This document shows positions 37,032 through 47,481 of a DNA stretch of 64,000 nucleotides, one piece after another; position 1 is the stretch's first letter; the number at the start of each line of letters is the position of its first letter. The notes below the pieces were generated by a model. It saw only the letters and a list, made by a program, of their open reading frames with translations, was not told where the DNA came from and ran no database searches. This stretch comes from Punica granatum. Its lineage: Eukaryota > Streptophyta > Magnoliopsida > Myrtales > Lythraceae. Location of the stretch: positions 27,129,845-27,193,844 of the forward strand of contig NC_045133.1 in NCBI RefSeq assembly GCF_007655135.1, written 5' to 3'. The position numbers and the translations under genes are program-made.

Positions 37032-38657
37032 TCAACTGACTATGACCCCAATTTGCAGCATCGGGGACACTCTAGGAGAGGCCATCAGATCATCAACCGC
37101 TCGTTGGACAAGGGCGGTACTCTCCGCATCGTCTTCGTTTGAGATGTGAAGATTCAAGCTCCTCATTACACGCCCATGACGCATAGCATGCTTGAGGAGG
37201 TATATTTCTGTAGCGGTCCCTTTGAATCCTTTAACTTCGATGACCTCCAGCGTTTTAAAACACTGGAATGCCCTCTTCCTTGGAGCCCAGAACTTGTGTG
37301 GGTCCAAGGGGAATGGCGATTCATAATCCTATTACAAAAGAGAAAAGGCAAAATTTTAAACGAAGAACATTATCAATGTAACATAAGAAAGAACGACAAC
37401 TATATTCACGGGCTTTATATACATACCGGAACTATTCGTAGAGGAGTGATTTCGATGGTTAGCATTTCAAGGAGTGGACAACTCTTCAGGAAGAACGAAA
37501 TTCCCCAGAAATCACAGGAATGCACAGAGGTCTTCAAGATCAAATGCGTCACGTGCAACGGACATTCCATGCTCAACGGTTGATTCCCGCTTGGAATAAC
37601 CTAAGATTCATGGACGTATGTTAATATACTAAACGAAAAAAAAAAAAAACTCGTAGATATATATGCAATCAATTATACTTTATAGATGTTTTACCTGAAG
37701 TGTGTAACTACAGACAGTAAGCCGCTTAACGCCGGCGAGAGAGGAAATGAGCATGTACAATAAATCACCGTTTCCCTCGAACTCGGTTTCAAGTGAGAAA
37801 TCTAGTTCTGCCTCCTGGATGGTCTGCCCTACATCCACCTCAAATAGGGCCATCATTCCGGAGTATTTAAAGAGCCTAAGGTTCGGGACGTCGACTCCAA
37901 ACCATGAATGGAGGAAATCGCACCGGTCCACGATAAGGTTCTGGAGCGAAAGGTGCTTCCCACGCGCGTACTCTTCTTGCGTGTTCCAGCACCTTTCCAG
38001 GCTGAAAGTCTCAAGCGCTGGGCAGTTCTCCAACAATGTGCTGATGGTCGAGAATTCGAGTTCCATGTAACCCAAGGCAACGCTCTTGAGCGCAACGAAG
38101 TTCCGGAACTTGGGCGCCTGGAACCTGCACGAGAACAACCTTATCGAGCCAAGGCCCGTGTGGTTGTAAAACCTACTTGGGAGATCGATGACAGAGCCGT
38201 GTGCTTGGTTGTCGATGTCGATGTCCTCTTCCTCGGCCAAACCGAGGTCGGAGAAGTTGAGCCCAAGGTGTTTCACCCGACAGCCGAGGGCGAACGAGAT
38301 GCAGTTATCCACGTCCCAGGAGAACTCGTTGGGATTCGCAAGGGCGAGCTCGACGCTGTCCAGTGAAGACTCAGGGCAGGCCTCGATCCATCGCCTCATG
38401 AATGTTGTAAAAGCGATGCGCCGCTCATCCGGTGGGCCGGTGAAGAAGTATTCCTTGAACTCAACATTCCGGGCGGAGCGGCACAGGTTGCACCACAGAC
38501 GGGAGACGGCCATCATCTTCACAGCATCCTTGAACGGGAGGAAGGAGATGATCAGCAGAAGGAGCGAGTCTGGCAAGTCCAAGAACCTATCCCTTGGCAC
38601 AGCATCGCCAGTGTCGTCCCTTCGAGGCCTGCTCGAGGATCCAGGATTAGGATCCAT
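37032..38657 (-). CDS. F-box/FBD/LRR-repeat protein, 477 aa
   Basis: Three exons: complement(join(37032..37328,37427..37600,37695..38657)), all phase 0. The F-box is near residues 20-60 (LPDSLLLLIISFLPFKDAVK, VSRLWCNLCRSARNVEF). Leucine-rich segments follow (GLGSIRLFSCRFQAPKFRNF, ALGYMELEFSTISTLLENCP). A C-terminal FBD domain reads LEVIEVKGFKGTATEIYLLK. In this large family the F-box binds SKP1 and the repeats bind a substrate for SCF ubiquitin ligase; the target here is unknown. I prefer the ATG at 38657 (MDPNPG) because the decayed neighbour aligns from there. An in-frame ATG at 38738 would add 27 residues. The gene is head-to-head with tryptophan synthase beta. Confidence 0.85.
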
Positions 38658-38974
38658 ATCGCACGCCTGTATTTTTCCTCGGGATTGGAGTATAGGAGAA
38701 GGGTGAGTGAGGGTATCTCCTTTGGGTGTTCCAGACATGTTTCGTTTCTCTTTAATAGCGAATGAAAGGGTGCGAAATTTGGCGCCAAGGTTGTGCTGTT
38801 TCGAAGGGACAAGTCTGTTCCCATATATAACTGCGAGACGGTTAATTTTTGTTCCTTTTTATTTTTTATTTATAATAATAATTTTTATTTATTTTTTGGG
38901 TAATAATGAAAATAATGAATAATATAAATAATAATAAAAAGTTGGCATATTTGAAGATCACGAGCTCCCCTCCC
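38658..38974. promoter_or_regulatory. Short bidirectional promoter between the F-box gene and TSB
   Basis: The outermost ATG of the F-box gene (-, 38738) and the first ATG on the TSB side (+, 38975) are only 237 bp apart. The space from about 38860 to 38940 is very AT-rich and could supply TATA-like elements in either direction. Motif choice is not possible by eye. Confidence 0.45.
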
Positions 38975-39262
38975 ATGGCTGCTTCTTCCCTTCTTCTCTC
39001 CTCTCCTGGTCTTCCTCTCCTCCAAATCCCTCCACAAACCCAACCAGTCTGGACCTTTCTCCCTCATTTGTCCTCCAAATTGAGAAAAATTACAACTTTA
39101 GCCTTCCTTCGGCCGCAAATCCTCCATCCCCTGCGTCTGCGCCGAAGAGTCAGCTTGACAAATGGAGGGCCAGGCTCCGCTCCTGCGGCCGGACCCGCTC
39201 GGGCGGTTCGGTCGATTCGGCGGGAAGTTCGTCCCGGAGACGCTCATATACGCCCTCTCTGA
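38975..39262 (+). other. Out-of-frame transit-peptide-like ORF at the 5' end of TSB
   Basis: The ATG at 38975 opens MAASSLLLSSPGLPLL, followed by a Ser/Leu/Arg-rich stretch, as expected for a plastid transit peptide. This frame runs to a TGA at 39260-39262 and overlaps the first catalytic exon in a different frame. The catalytic frame is closed upstream by TAG (39099-39101) and TGA (39156-39158). The transit peptide and enzyme are therefore not joined in this sequence unless there is a one-base error, a real frameshift or an unrecognised intron. Confidence 0.6.
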
Positions 39263-42038
39263 GCTCGAGTCCGCCTTCCATTCGCTCGCTGGCGACCAAG
39301 ATTTTCAGGTTTCACTGAACTGGGACTGCCTTAGCTAATGCTTATGAATTGATTCTTGGGTTGTCTTTTCTCCTATTAGTTTGGGGTTCTGTGAATCGAG
39401 TAGCTGATAATGCTTGTTCGTTTGTTTAATATCTTTGATTGTGAATGTAGCTTATGATGAAAGAAGATGGGGTTTGTAGGCAATGGTAATCCAATTCTCC
39501 GAGAAAGGGATAACCGTTTGTTGGAAACTCGGAACTGGAAGAACAAGTTGTGCTTCTTTTGAGTTTCTGGTGGAAAATGGTGAATGTGAATGAAATTAAG
39601 AAGTTCCGAGGCAATGCATAGAGTTCAAGCTTTTGAAACCTTAATGTTCGAATCCGAACGCAAGTTTGAGAAGCGCCGCCAACAATTAAAAACAAAAGTT
39701 TCTGCCTTTGCTAAAGATGCGTTTTAGCTTATGACGTTAACTAAGATTGTGAAGTTCTTGGAGTTTTCTTAAAACTGTGAAGTACTTGAAGTTTTCTTTG
39801 TCATGTGCTCATTTCGAGCATAACTTACTGTTATATCATGGAGAGAAGGACTTCATTTTAGTATAGTATGTTAATAATGCAGAAAGAGCTGGAGGGAATT
39901 TTGAGGGACTATGTCGGTCGGGAGAGCCCCCTCTACTTTGCTGAGCGCTTAACTGAACATTACAGGCGGCCTAACGGTGAGGGCCCTCATATCTATCTCA
40001 AGAGGGAGGATCTGAACCACACTGGGGCCCATAAGATCAACAATGCCGTTGCGCAGGCCTTGCTTGCAAAGCGATTGGGAAAGAAGCGGGTTATTGCTGA
40101 GACTGGAGCAGGGCAGCATGGAGTGGCGACTGCCACAGTGTGCGCGAGATTCGGGCTGCAGTGTGTTGTCTATATGGGAGCCCAAGATATGGAGAGGCAG
40201 GCACTTAACGTGTTCAGGATGCGGCTGCTTGGAGCTGAGGTTTGATTCCTATAGCTTGCCTGTTCGTAGACACCTTTTTGTTGATTTGTTTTTGAAGATG
40301 TCGATTAGTATTTTTGTAGTTTCTTAAGATGGCGGGGCTATATGGAGAAGGTGAAAGGGTAAGCTTTCGATTGTGAGGGAAAACAAGAAGGGGAAAACTT
40401 TACACAAAGGGGAGAGTTAATTAGTGAATTTTATCAGAACTTACAAAGCGCAGTCTCTTGATCACTCATTGATCCATCACTATGTGTTATCATTTTATAG
40501 AGTTTGTGGTTTCTTGTTGTACAAATGAATATGCCTGTGTATTGCCTTCATACCAACGTTAGTGTGACGTAGTGGTTCATGGAACCTTAAGATAGAGGTT
40601 GGTTATGCACACTGGAAGATTGCTAAAAAGGGTATGCTTTGGATTGTGGGGCAAAGCAATAATGGGTGAACTTCACACAAAGGGGACAGTTAATGAATTT
40701 TATCAGAACTTACGAAGCGCAGTCTCTTGATCACTCGTTGATCCATCACTATGCATTAACATCTATAGAGTTTTGGTTTCTTATTCAAATGAATATGCCC
40801 ATGTATCGCCTTCATACTTATCTCCATGTAGGGTAGTGGTTCACCCTTAAGATACAGGTTGGTATGCAAAATGGAAGATTGCTCAAAAAGGAGAAAAGAA
40901 AAAAAAGAACGACGAGAGTATTCTTGAATTTCATCTTTCATCTAGAAACCTCTATTGTGAAACTAAGAAAGTACAAAGGGATTGCACCAGAAGTAAATCA
41001 ATTGAATACACATGAATTCCCTTTGAATATCTGTAGTTTAGATTTCCTTCTATCGTCTATTCCTAGTGTCTATAACGAGAGGAGGATCTCTCCCTGTGCA
41101 GGTCAGAGCAGTCCATTCTGGGACAGCGACCCTAAAAGATGCTACATCAGAGGCTATTCGTGACTGGGTGACCAACGTGGAGACGACGCTCTACATCTTA
41201 GGCTCTGTTTGTGGGCCACATCCATACCCGATGATGGTGAGAGAGTTCCAAGCAGTGATAGGTAGAGAAACCCGGAGGCAAGCGATGGAGAAATGGGGGG
41301 GAAAACCTGATGTTCTACTTGCGTGTGTTGGAGGAGGTTCGAATGCCATGGGACTGTTCCATGAGTTCGTGGATGATAGAGATGTCAGAATGATTGGAGT
41401 GGAGGCAGCAGGTCTTGGCCTAGAGAGTGGTAAGCATGCAGCCACTCTGACGAAAGGGGAGGTTGGGGTTCTACATGGAGCCATGAGCTACCTGTTGCAG
41501 GATGAAGAAGGGCAGATCATCGAACCTCATTCTATCAGTGCAGGGTATAGTAAGATTAGACATCTGATTTACTTACAATGCTCTTCTTGTGTTTTAATAT
41601 CTCTAAGTGAATGGATTCTCTTCTGTTGGACTATACAGCTTGGACTACCCTGGAGTGGGACCCGAGCACAGCTTCCTGAAAGACATTGGAAGCGCCGAGT
41701 ACTATAGCATTACAGACGAAGAGGCATTGGAAGGTCAGGAAATTGCAATTTTCCAGTTTTCCATCTCTCTTATGGACACTGGGAATGCTATTCACTTGAT
41801 TTCCAGCATTTTGTGACAATTAATCGGTTGCACCATACTTATTGAGTCCTCCTCATATGCAGCATTTAAAAGGTTATCACGACTCGAAGGCATAATCCCG
41901 GCTCTGGAGACATCTCATGCCTTGGCTTATTTGGAGGAACTGTGCCCGACTCTCCCCAACGGAGCCAAGGTTGTGATAAACTGCAGTGGCAGAGGGGATA
42001 AGGATGTACAGACAGCATACACACACTTGCAGATGTGA
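39162..42038 (+). CDS. TSB: Tryptophan synthase beta subunit
   Basis: Five exons give 405 aa from the first usable in-frame ATG: join(39162..39308,39883..40239,41102..41544,41639..41733,41863..42038). Phases agree throughout. The enzyme condenses indole with serine, with pyridoxal phosphate, at the last step of tryptophan synthesis in plastids. Key sequence: [19 protein letters not shown] at the N-terminus; [15 protein letters not shown] with the PLP lysine at about K100; [20 protein letters not shown]; the phosphate-binding [10 protein letters not shown] (about 244-253); and the C-terminal [11 protein letters not shown] and [10 protein letters not shown]. The mature part is complete. The start at 39162 gives a protein without a transit peptide. 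The likely true N-terminus begins at 38975 in another frame, so the 5' end is unresolved. Intron 2 contains an internal duplication. Confidence 0.88.
40360..40860. repeat. Imperfect tandem duplication inside TSB intron 2
   Basis: The segment around 40360-40560 is repeated around 40625-40815 at a spacing of about 260 bp. Shared blocks include GAATTTTATCAGAACTTAC and AAGCGCAGTCTCTTGATCAC followed by TGATCCATCACTATG. Several substitutions and short indels separate the copies, so it is not recent. Confidence 0.75.
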
Positions 42039-42791
42039 TCTAAGACGAAGATTTCACATTTCTATTTGGTCATTCCTCGGATTAAAGCACAAGGGAACTC
42101 TACATTTGAGAATCCTCGACACCAGCAGAGAGCCTGTTATGTTGGCTTCACATTTTCATTTTCCTTGTTTGAACCCGATCGCTATCGATTTGATTGTTTC
42201 GAGCTGCAATTTCAGCTTGACCGGGCCTTTTACATCGAATGCGGGTCTATTTAGGTTTAGGTTTAGTTATCTTTCAAGAGAGAGAGAGAGAGAAAGATGT
42301 GACCTTCTGATACCACCAAGGGGCATTTCTCTGCCACCAACTTTTCTCTACCAACTCCATCGTCCAACGCTCAATTGAGAACATGCGGGAATCTAACACT
42401 AAAGGCCAAATAAAACTTCAAAAATGCGGAAAATGAAAAAGAAATAAATACAATTTCATTTTTTGGGTCAAAAGTGGCATGATATAAATATATAATAATC
42501 CAAAAGGGTCCAATTTATCATTATGCTCCCTCTTTCTCTTTTCTTCTTCCTCTTCCTCTTCAGACCAAAAGACAAATTTAGAAATTTGCCACTGTCTCTG
42601 AATTATTTAGAAATTTGCCTCACTTCTCATACTAAGCAAAACTAGAAAGAGCAAAACCTGTGGTATTTTCTCTTTGAAGACTTATTCCACTACTTTACTA
42701 TACAAGAAAGTACTGTCAACAAATTTTGCCCATATCGATATCTCCTTCTTCCATGCAGGTCCAATGTCAACAAACATTGCAGGTCCCCTCC
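42039..42791. other. Convergent spacer between TSB and GPT
   Basis: Both 3' UTRs lie here, tail to tail. The stretch contains an AG-rich run near 42280-42296. A frame at 41986-42378 is shadow or UTR. No independent gene is seen. Confidence 0.6.
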
Positions 42792-45700
42792 TTACTGCTT
42801 TGCCTGCATATAGGGCCAGCAAAGTTTTAGAAACCTTGCATTAATAAAATCGAAACGGCATATATGCATTAGACATACAAGGTTGAGAGAATATTGTAAC
42901 AGGGGGATAAGCCGAGAAAAATATCCCCCCTCCCCCCCCCAAAAAAAAAAAAGAAAAGAATCATTCTTTTAATTTCTCACATGCCAAAGCATATGCTGAG
43001 AATGGGATTCGTAATAAATTGTGGTGGGCTAAGGCGACTATTAAGTATTAAACTAATATTCCCCACAACTTCCGCAACTAAAATCCTCATGAGATCATCA
43101 AATTACTCAATCAGACGGTCAATACAGTTGGTACCTGAAAACCAACACCTACCAACGAAAAAAGGAGAGAGGACTAATGAAGCAGTATGTAAAGATCATA
43201 TCAACAAGATTTAGCAGTTCTTTAGTGCAAGCAGTTTAGTGGAAATTGCGGCAGGATAAGTATTATAGAACAAGGTATAGCCATCGAGGTTCAGTATATA
43301 AAAAATAGGATGAGTTTATGAAGTCACAGAGATAAGTAGACTAGAATATGCATGGGGGCAGAATAAGCATCCAAACAAACATTCCTTGTCTGTATCCTTC
43401 AGATACTTTTGAAACTACTAGTGGGCAAGACAGTCATTTAGAACATGTTTTCGGTTCGCGACGAACAAGGTGCCTGGAACGTAAGACTTACCTGGGAATA
43501 CAAGAAGGTGCCAAGGACAGCGATGGCAGCTCCAAGGGCATTGACGGGCTGGACAGGGGTGTGGAAGATGATGATCGAGGAGACAATGACTGATATCCGC
43601 TTCATCGTATTCCCGATACTGAAGGTCAACGGGGAGATCTCGTCCAACGACATGTAGGAGACTTGGTTGTACAGGTGGTAGAACACACTCTGTGCCGCCA
43701 TCCACCTAATATTAAAACGAGCAAATACCGCCGCCCACGCACAGACATCATTAGTACACAAAAGTAGAGAAAAAAGCACAGAAAAGCACAAACAGTTCTC
43801 AGATTAATATCCCGTGAGAATGATAATTGATGAAGGGCTTGCAATATACAATAAATGAGATCGACATGGCTTAAAAAAAATTGTTTCGAGAGCTGGTCTA
43901 GCCCAGTATATCTCTCTCCATCCATCTGGTAACAATATGCCTTCAATTTTACTAATCGTTAGTTGAAGTATCCTTCATAAAGATTCAACAGGAATCAAAC
44001 TGTTCAACTAATCAGGGGGGGGAAAAAAATTGCGGCCGTACGGAGCATATTAATAGCAAGCTAGGAAAGAAATCGAGTTGCAAGTTCTCATGTGGTTACC
44101 AGACAATCTGGGGTCCAATATCAGACAGGGCCTTCTGAAATCCAGCAGCCCACATCTGTGGTCCCTCCACAGCAATTGCAAATGGAGTGAGAATTACGAG
44201 AGACAACATAGAGAGGCAAGCGTAGTAGTTCATCCCGCTAACTGATTTTCCCTTCATGCCCCTCTTCGAGAATATGTTGCGGAACACAAAGGCAAGGTTC
44301 GATATCATAGCTCCCATGAAACCTGAGGGGGAAAAAATGATCGAATTCATACTCCCAAAAGAATCTCGAAAGAATTTATCGAGGGAAAGAAAATGAGAAA
44401 TTCCAGAATTACGCTGACTGAGGTACCAATGACACCAAAAACACTGACCCAACAATCACACTGGTGGCCCCGGAGGAAAGTCCAACCATAAACTACCAAA
44501 TTGCCGCCCTACCTAACACCATGTTAGCCGATCAATTTTAAGCAAGATATTAAACCTTGATTGGGAATGGTTTGTCTCTATACACTGAGCATAACAGAAG
44601 ACCATAGAGAAAGTACATAGATTCAACACTCAAGATCCTTCACTCCAGGGCTATACAAGAGATCATGAACTCTGTGACGACAGTTGGAAAAGAAATTGAA
44701 CAAATTATGGAAGAGGGGTGGAATTGGGTTTACCAATCATGTTAAAGTTGAGCTCAGTAACAGCAGCGAGGGCACAGCCACCAATAATTGGTACGAGTGA
44801 CAAGTAGACGGAGGCCGGGAATGTCTCACCCAAGAGGAACCTCGACACCAACACACTAAAGGCAGGCTCACCACTCTTGATGATGTGTGTGAATGAAACT
44901 GCAACCTTTGACATACTCACAGTTGCTGCTACATGTCCAATTGTATGCGCAACAGCAACCTGAACCGAAACATGAGATGAAAACTAAGATACGAATCCAA
45001 AAACGAAACAGACAACAAGCTGATCATGAACCATAAAATATCTGATCAAATTCACTCGTACACACTGTAAAACCCAAAATATTCGATGTTCCGCCGGCAG
45101 CAGAACAACCAAGCTTGTCCGAAATGAATTTCTAGATTTGCAAGTTTATCAGCATCGAGTTCATAAATAGAATCAAATTCTTGTTCCCCTCCTTTTCTCA
45201 TACTTTCCCATCAACCAAACGGAGAAATCAAGAAACTCATGAAGACAGCAACATGCAAATTCAAACTTAAGCTATTCATCGAATACCAGTGCCTTTTAAT
45301 GGCATCTAACAGCAAAGGGATGCAAATTGAAACATAAAAATACAAACGGAAAAATTGTGAAATATATTACCGGAAAGAGGGTCTTCCAGAACTCGAAGTC
45401 GGTCTTCGGGGTCTCAGCGATTCGTGTAGCCCAGGAGATCAACATCATAAGAGAACCAGTAGCCAAAGACAGTGTGGAGGTCAACCAGGGATAGGGATAG
45501 GCATTCAACACCTTCTTGTTGTAGATATTGAACACCACATTCAGAGCCCACCAGGTGGCGAAGTAAATCCCAATCTTCACCCTCTTGGCGACGTCCGATC
45601 CCGCCGCCGAAGCCGCCGCCTCCGACCGGTCCGCCTCGTAGGCCTCGCATTTGATCAGACCGTCGTCCTTCCGGGCACTGGTGCCTGATGATCCGAACGA

Positions 45701-45883
45701 TTCGACCGAGGAGATGTGCAAGGGTCTCGACAGCGAGAGCGTGAGCTGTCGGCTGATCTTCCTCGCCGGCAAGGGGGGCAAGAGGGAGGATCTTTTCGTG
45801 GGAATTAAGGATTTACTCCCGGAAACAAACTCAGACCCATGAAGCGGTCTCACGGACTGCGATCTCAACGAACAAATCATCAT
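42792..45883 (-). CDS. GPT: Plastid glucose-6-phosphate/phosphate translocator
   Basis: Five exons give 395 aa: complement(join(42792..42803,43492..43705,44100..44322,44734..44959,45371..45883)). All phases agree. Residues 1 to about 80 are Ser/Arg-rich and fit a transit peptide. The carrier domain begins near residue 100 (KRVKIGIYFATWWALNVVFN) and continues through TLFPVAVAHTIGHVAATVSM, SFTHIIKSGEPAFSVLVSRF, NFNMIGFMGAMISNLAFVFR, MNYYACLSMLSLVILTPFAI and YNQVSYMSLDEISPLTFSIG. These are diagnostic for GPT rather than triose-phosphate or PEP translocators. The protein exchanges glucose-6-phosphate for phosphate across the plastid inner envelope, feeding starch synthesis and the oxidative pentose pathway. 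The last coding exon holds only four codons (Ala-Lys-Gln-stop) after a 688-bp intron. The start is the first of two adjacent ATGs. GPT1 versus GPT2 is not decided. Confidence 0.92.
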
Positions 45884-46322
45884 CTTCTCTGAGGGAGAGA
45901 TCAAGAAGGGTTTTCTTGGGGGACAACCAATCAACAAGACTCCCTTTACAGCTCAAGAATGGTCCTTTTTCAATGGGATCACACGACACCCAGCTAGAAA
46001 GGACAGCTGGAGGAAGAGACGACCTTGAAGGGGCGGAAATTAAAAGAAAAGAAAAATATTCTCCCCCAGAAAGGATTAACGAACGATCAACCAAAGTCCA
46101 ACTCTTGACGGGCTATTGAGAAGCTTTCAAGGTTGGTGTTTGGTAATGGTGGTAAATATACAGAGACAGTCAAATGGAGGAGAGAGAGAGAGAGAGGAGG
46201 AATATGGGCAAGTAATTAAAAAGGAGGGATTTTGCAAGTGAATTTGCTCTGAAAATCTCGGTCCAACTGCGTCACCGATTTGTCATGTGAGTTCCCTCTC
46301 TTGCTTTATTAATTCATGGAGG

Positions 46323-46326
<4 letters not shown>

Positions 46327-46360
<34 letters not shown>
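46327..46360. repeat. (AG)n microsatellite
   Basis: Uninterrupted AG dinucleotides over about 34 bp. Confidence 0.9.
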
Positions 46361-46363
<3 letters not shown>

Positions 46364-46464
46364 GCCACCACCTTTCCGTATTAGAAAAAGCCGTCGATGG
46401 TACGGCAACAATTTTTGAGAAAAGTTTCGTTTTCTAGGGCAGGGGCGATCCTCTCTATGCCTAG

Positions 46465-46800
46465 GACGACCAATGCGGCGGTGTCATCTGTTAGAGGCGG
46501 CCTCGTGCTCGCTTCGTTGGGTCCGGCGCCGTAGGTCCGATGAGCTCTACGTGAACCATGCTCGAACCGAGTACAATGTCGGTATACATGGATCTTGTCG
46601 ATCTATCAATTAATGATCAGGGTACAAATATGCATAGGCTGACCAATATGGTGATGCCATCTGTCGAGGCGGCCTCATGCTTGCCTCTTGTGGCCCGAAG
46701 CTTTGAATCTGATGAGCCGTATGCGGACCATGCTCGAACCAAGTACAGTCAGTATACATGGATCTTCCCGATCTCTCGATTAAAGATCGGTGTTCAAATG
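46465..46800. repeat. Diverged tandem duplication of about 170-180 bp
   Basis: The first copy (about 46465-46638) and second copy (about 46641-46800) share GACCAAT, GGTG.CATCTGT, GGCGGCCTC, CCGATGAGC or CTGATGAGC, ACCATGCTCGAACC, AGTACA, GTATACATGGATCTT and CGATCT followed by ATCAATTAATGATC or CGATTAAAGATC. No long open frame spans both. The origin is unknown. Confidence 0.65.
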
Positions 46801-47010
46801 AGTTTCATTACGAGTCAGATTCTATAAATATGTCACTAATCGATCCACTGATTACGGAAAAAATGAAACAAAACAATGAAATGGGGATTGTCCTGTAGCT
46901 CTTCCATAGCAGGTGTTATAGATTCCATTGATTACGGGCCAGGACTTTCTTCGTTTCATGCGGGGTGTTTTCGATGCATCCAATGAGTCGTTGTCCACTA
47001 GTAAATTTTT

Positions 47011-47242
47011 GGGTGTTTAGATTGTAATTTAACTTTAATTTTAATTTTAAGTCAATATATTATACAATAAAAATATATATTTTTTACGTTAAAAATTTTA
47101 ACTTTAACTTTAACTCAACACACTACACAACAAAAATACTCGTTTCCCAAGTCAAATTTATAATCTTATCTCATTTATCCTTTTTCACAATCAAAATAAA
47201 AATAAAAATCAAAGTTACTTTAACTCTGAAACTAAATACACC
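47011..47242. mobile_element. MITE, same family as the one at 54566-54804
   Basis: The left end GGTGTTTAGATT is mirrored at the right by CTAAATACACC. Internally it carries blocks shared with the 54.6-kb element: TTTAACTTTAACTCAACACA, CACTACACAACAAAAAT, TTCCCAAGTCAAATTTATAA and CACAATCAAAATAAAAAT. No coding capacity. It directly abuts a second, related copy. Confidence 0.65.
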
Positions 47243-47250
47243 ATTAATAA

Positions 47251-47481
47251 TCTGTTTATTTTGGGAGTTAAAATCACTTTATTTTAACTTTAACTTTAAC
47301 TTAACACACTATACAATAAAATACATATTTTCCAAATAAAATTTTTTTACTTTAACTTTAATTCAACACACTATACAACAAAAACACACGTTTTCCAAAT
47401 CAAATTTATAATCCCAACTCATTTGTCATGTTCCACAATCAAAATCAAAGTTACTTTAACTCTGAATCTAAACGCACCGTT
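47251..47481. mobile_element. Second, adjacent copy of the same MITE family
   Basis: It shares CTTTAACTTTAACTTAACAC, CACTATACAACAAAAACACA, CAAATCAAATTTATAATC and CACAATCAAAATCAAAG with its neighbours and ends GAATCTAAACGCACC, the reverse complement of a GGTGCGTTTAGATTC terminal repeat. The left end is degenerate. Confidence 0.55.

Larger units (their letters stand above)
45884..47010. other. GPT upstream region and repeat-bearing spacer
   Basis: The GPT promoter and 5' UTR lie at the left, followed by (AG)n runs at about 46180-46198 and 46327-46360, then a diverged tandem duplication (46465-46800). No gene is recognised. Confidence 0.55.

Noticed and set aside
37747..38706. Long plus-strand frames opposite the intact F-box gene
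   Set aside because: Antisense shadows of a GC-richer exon. The minus-strand frame has the F-box and repeats and splices correctly.
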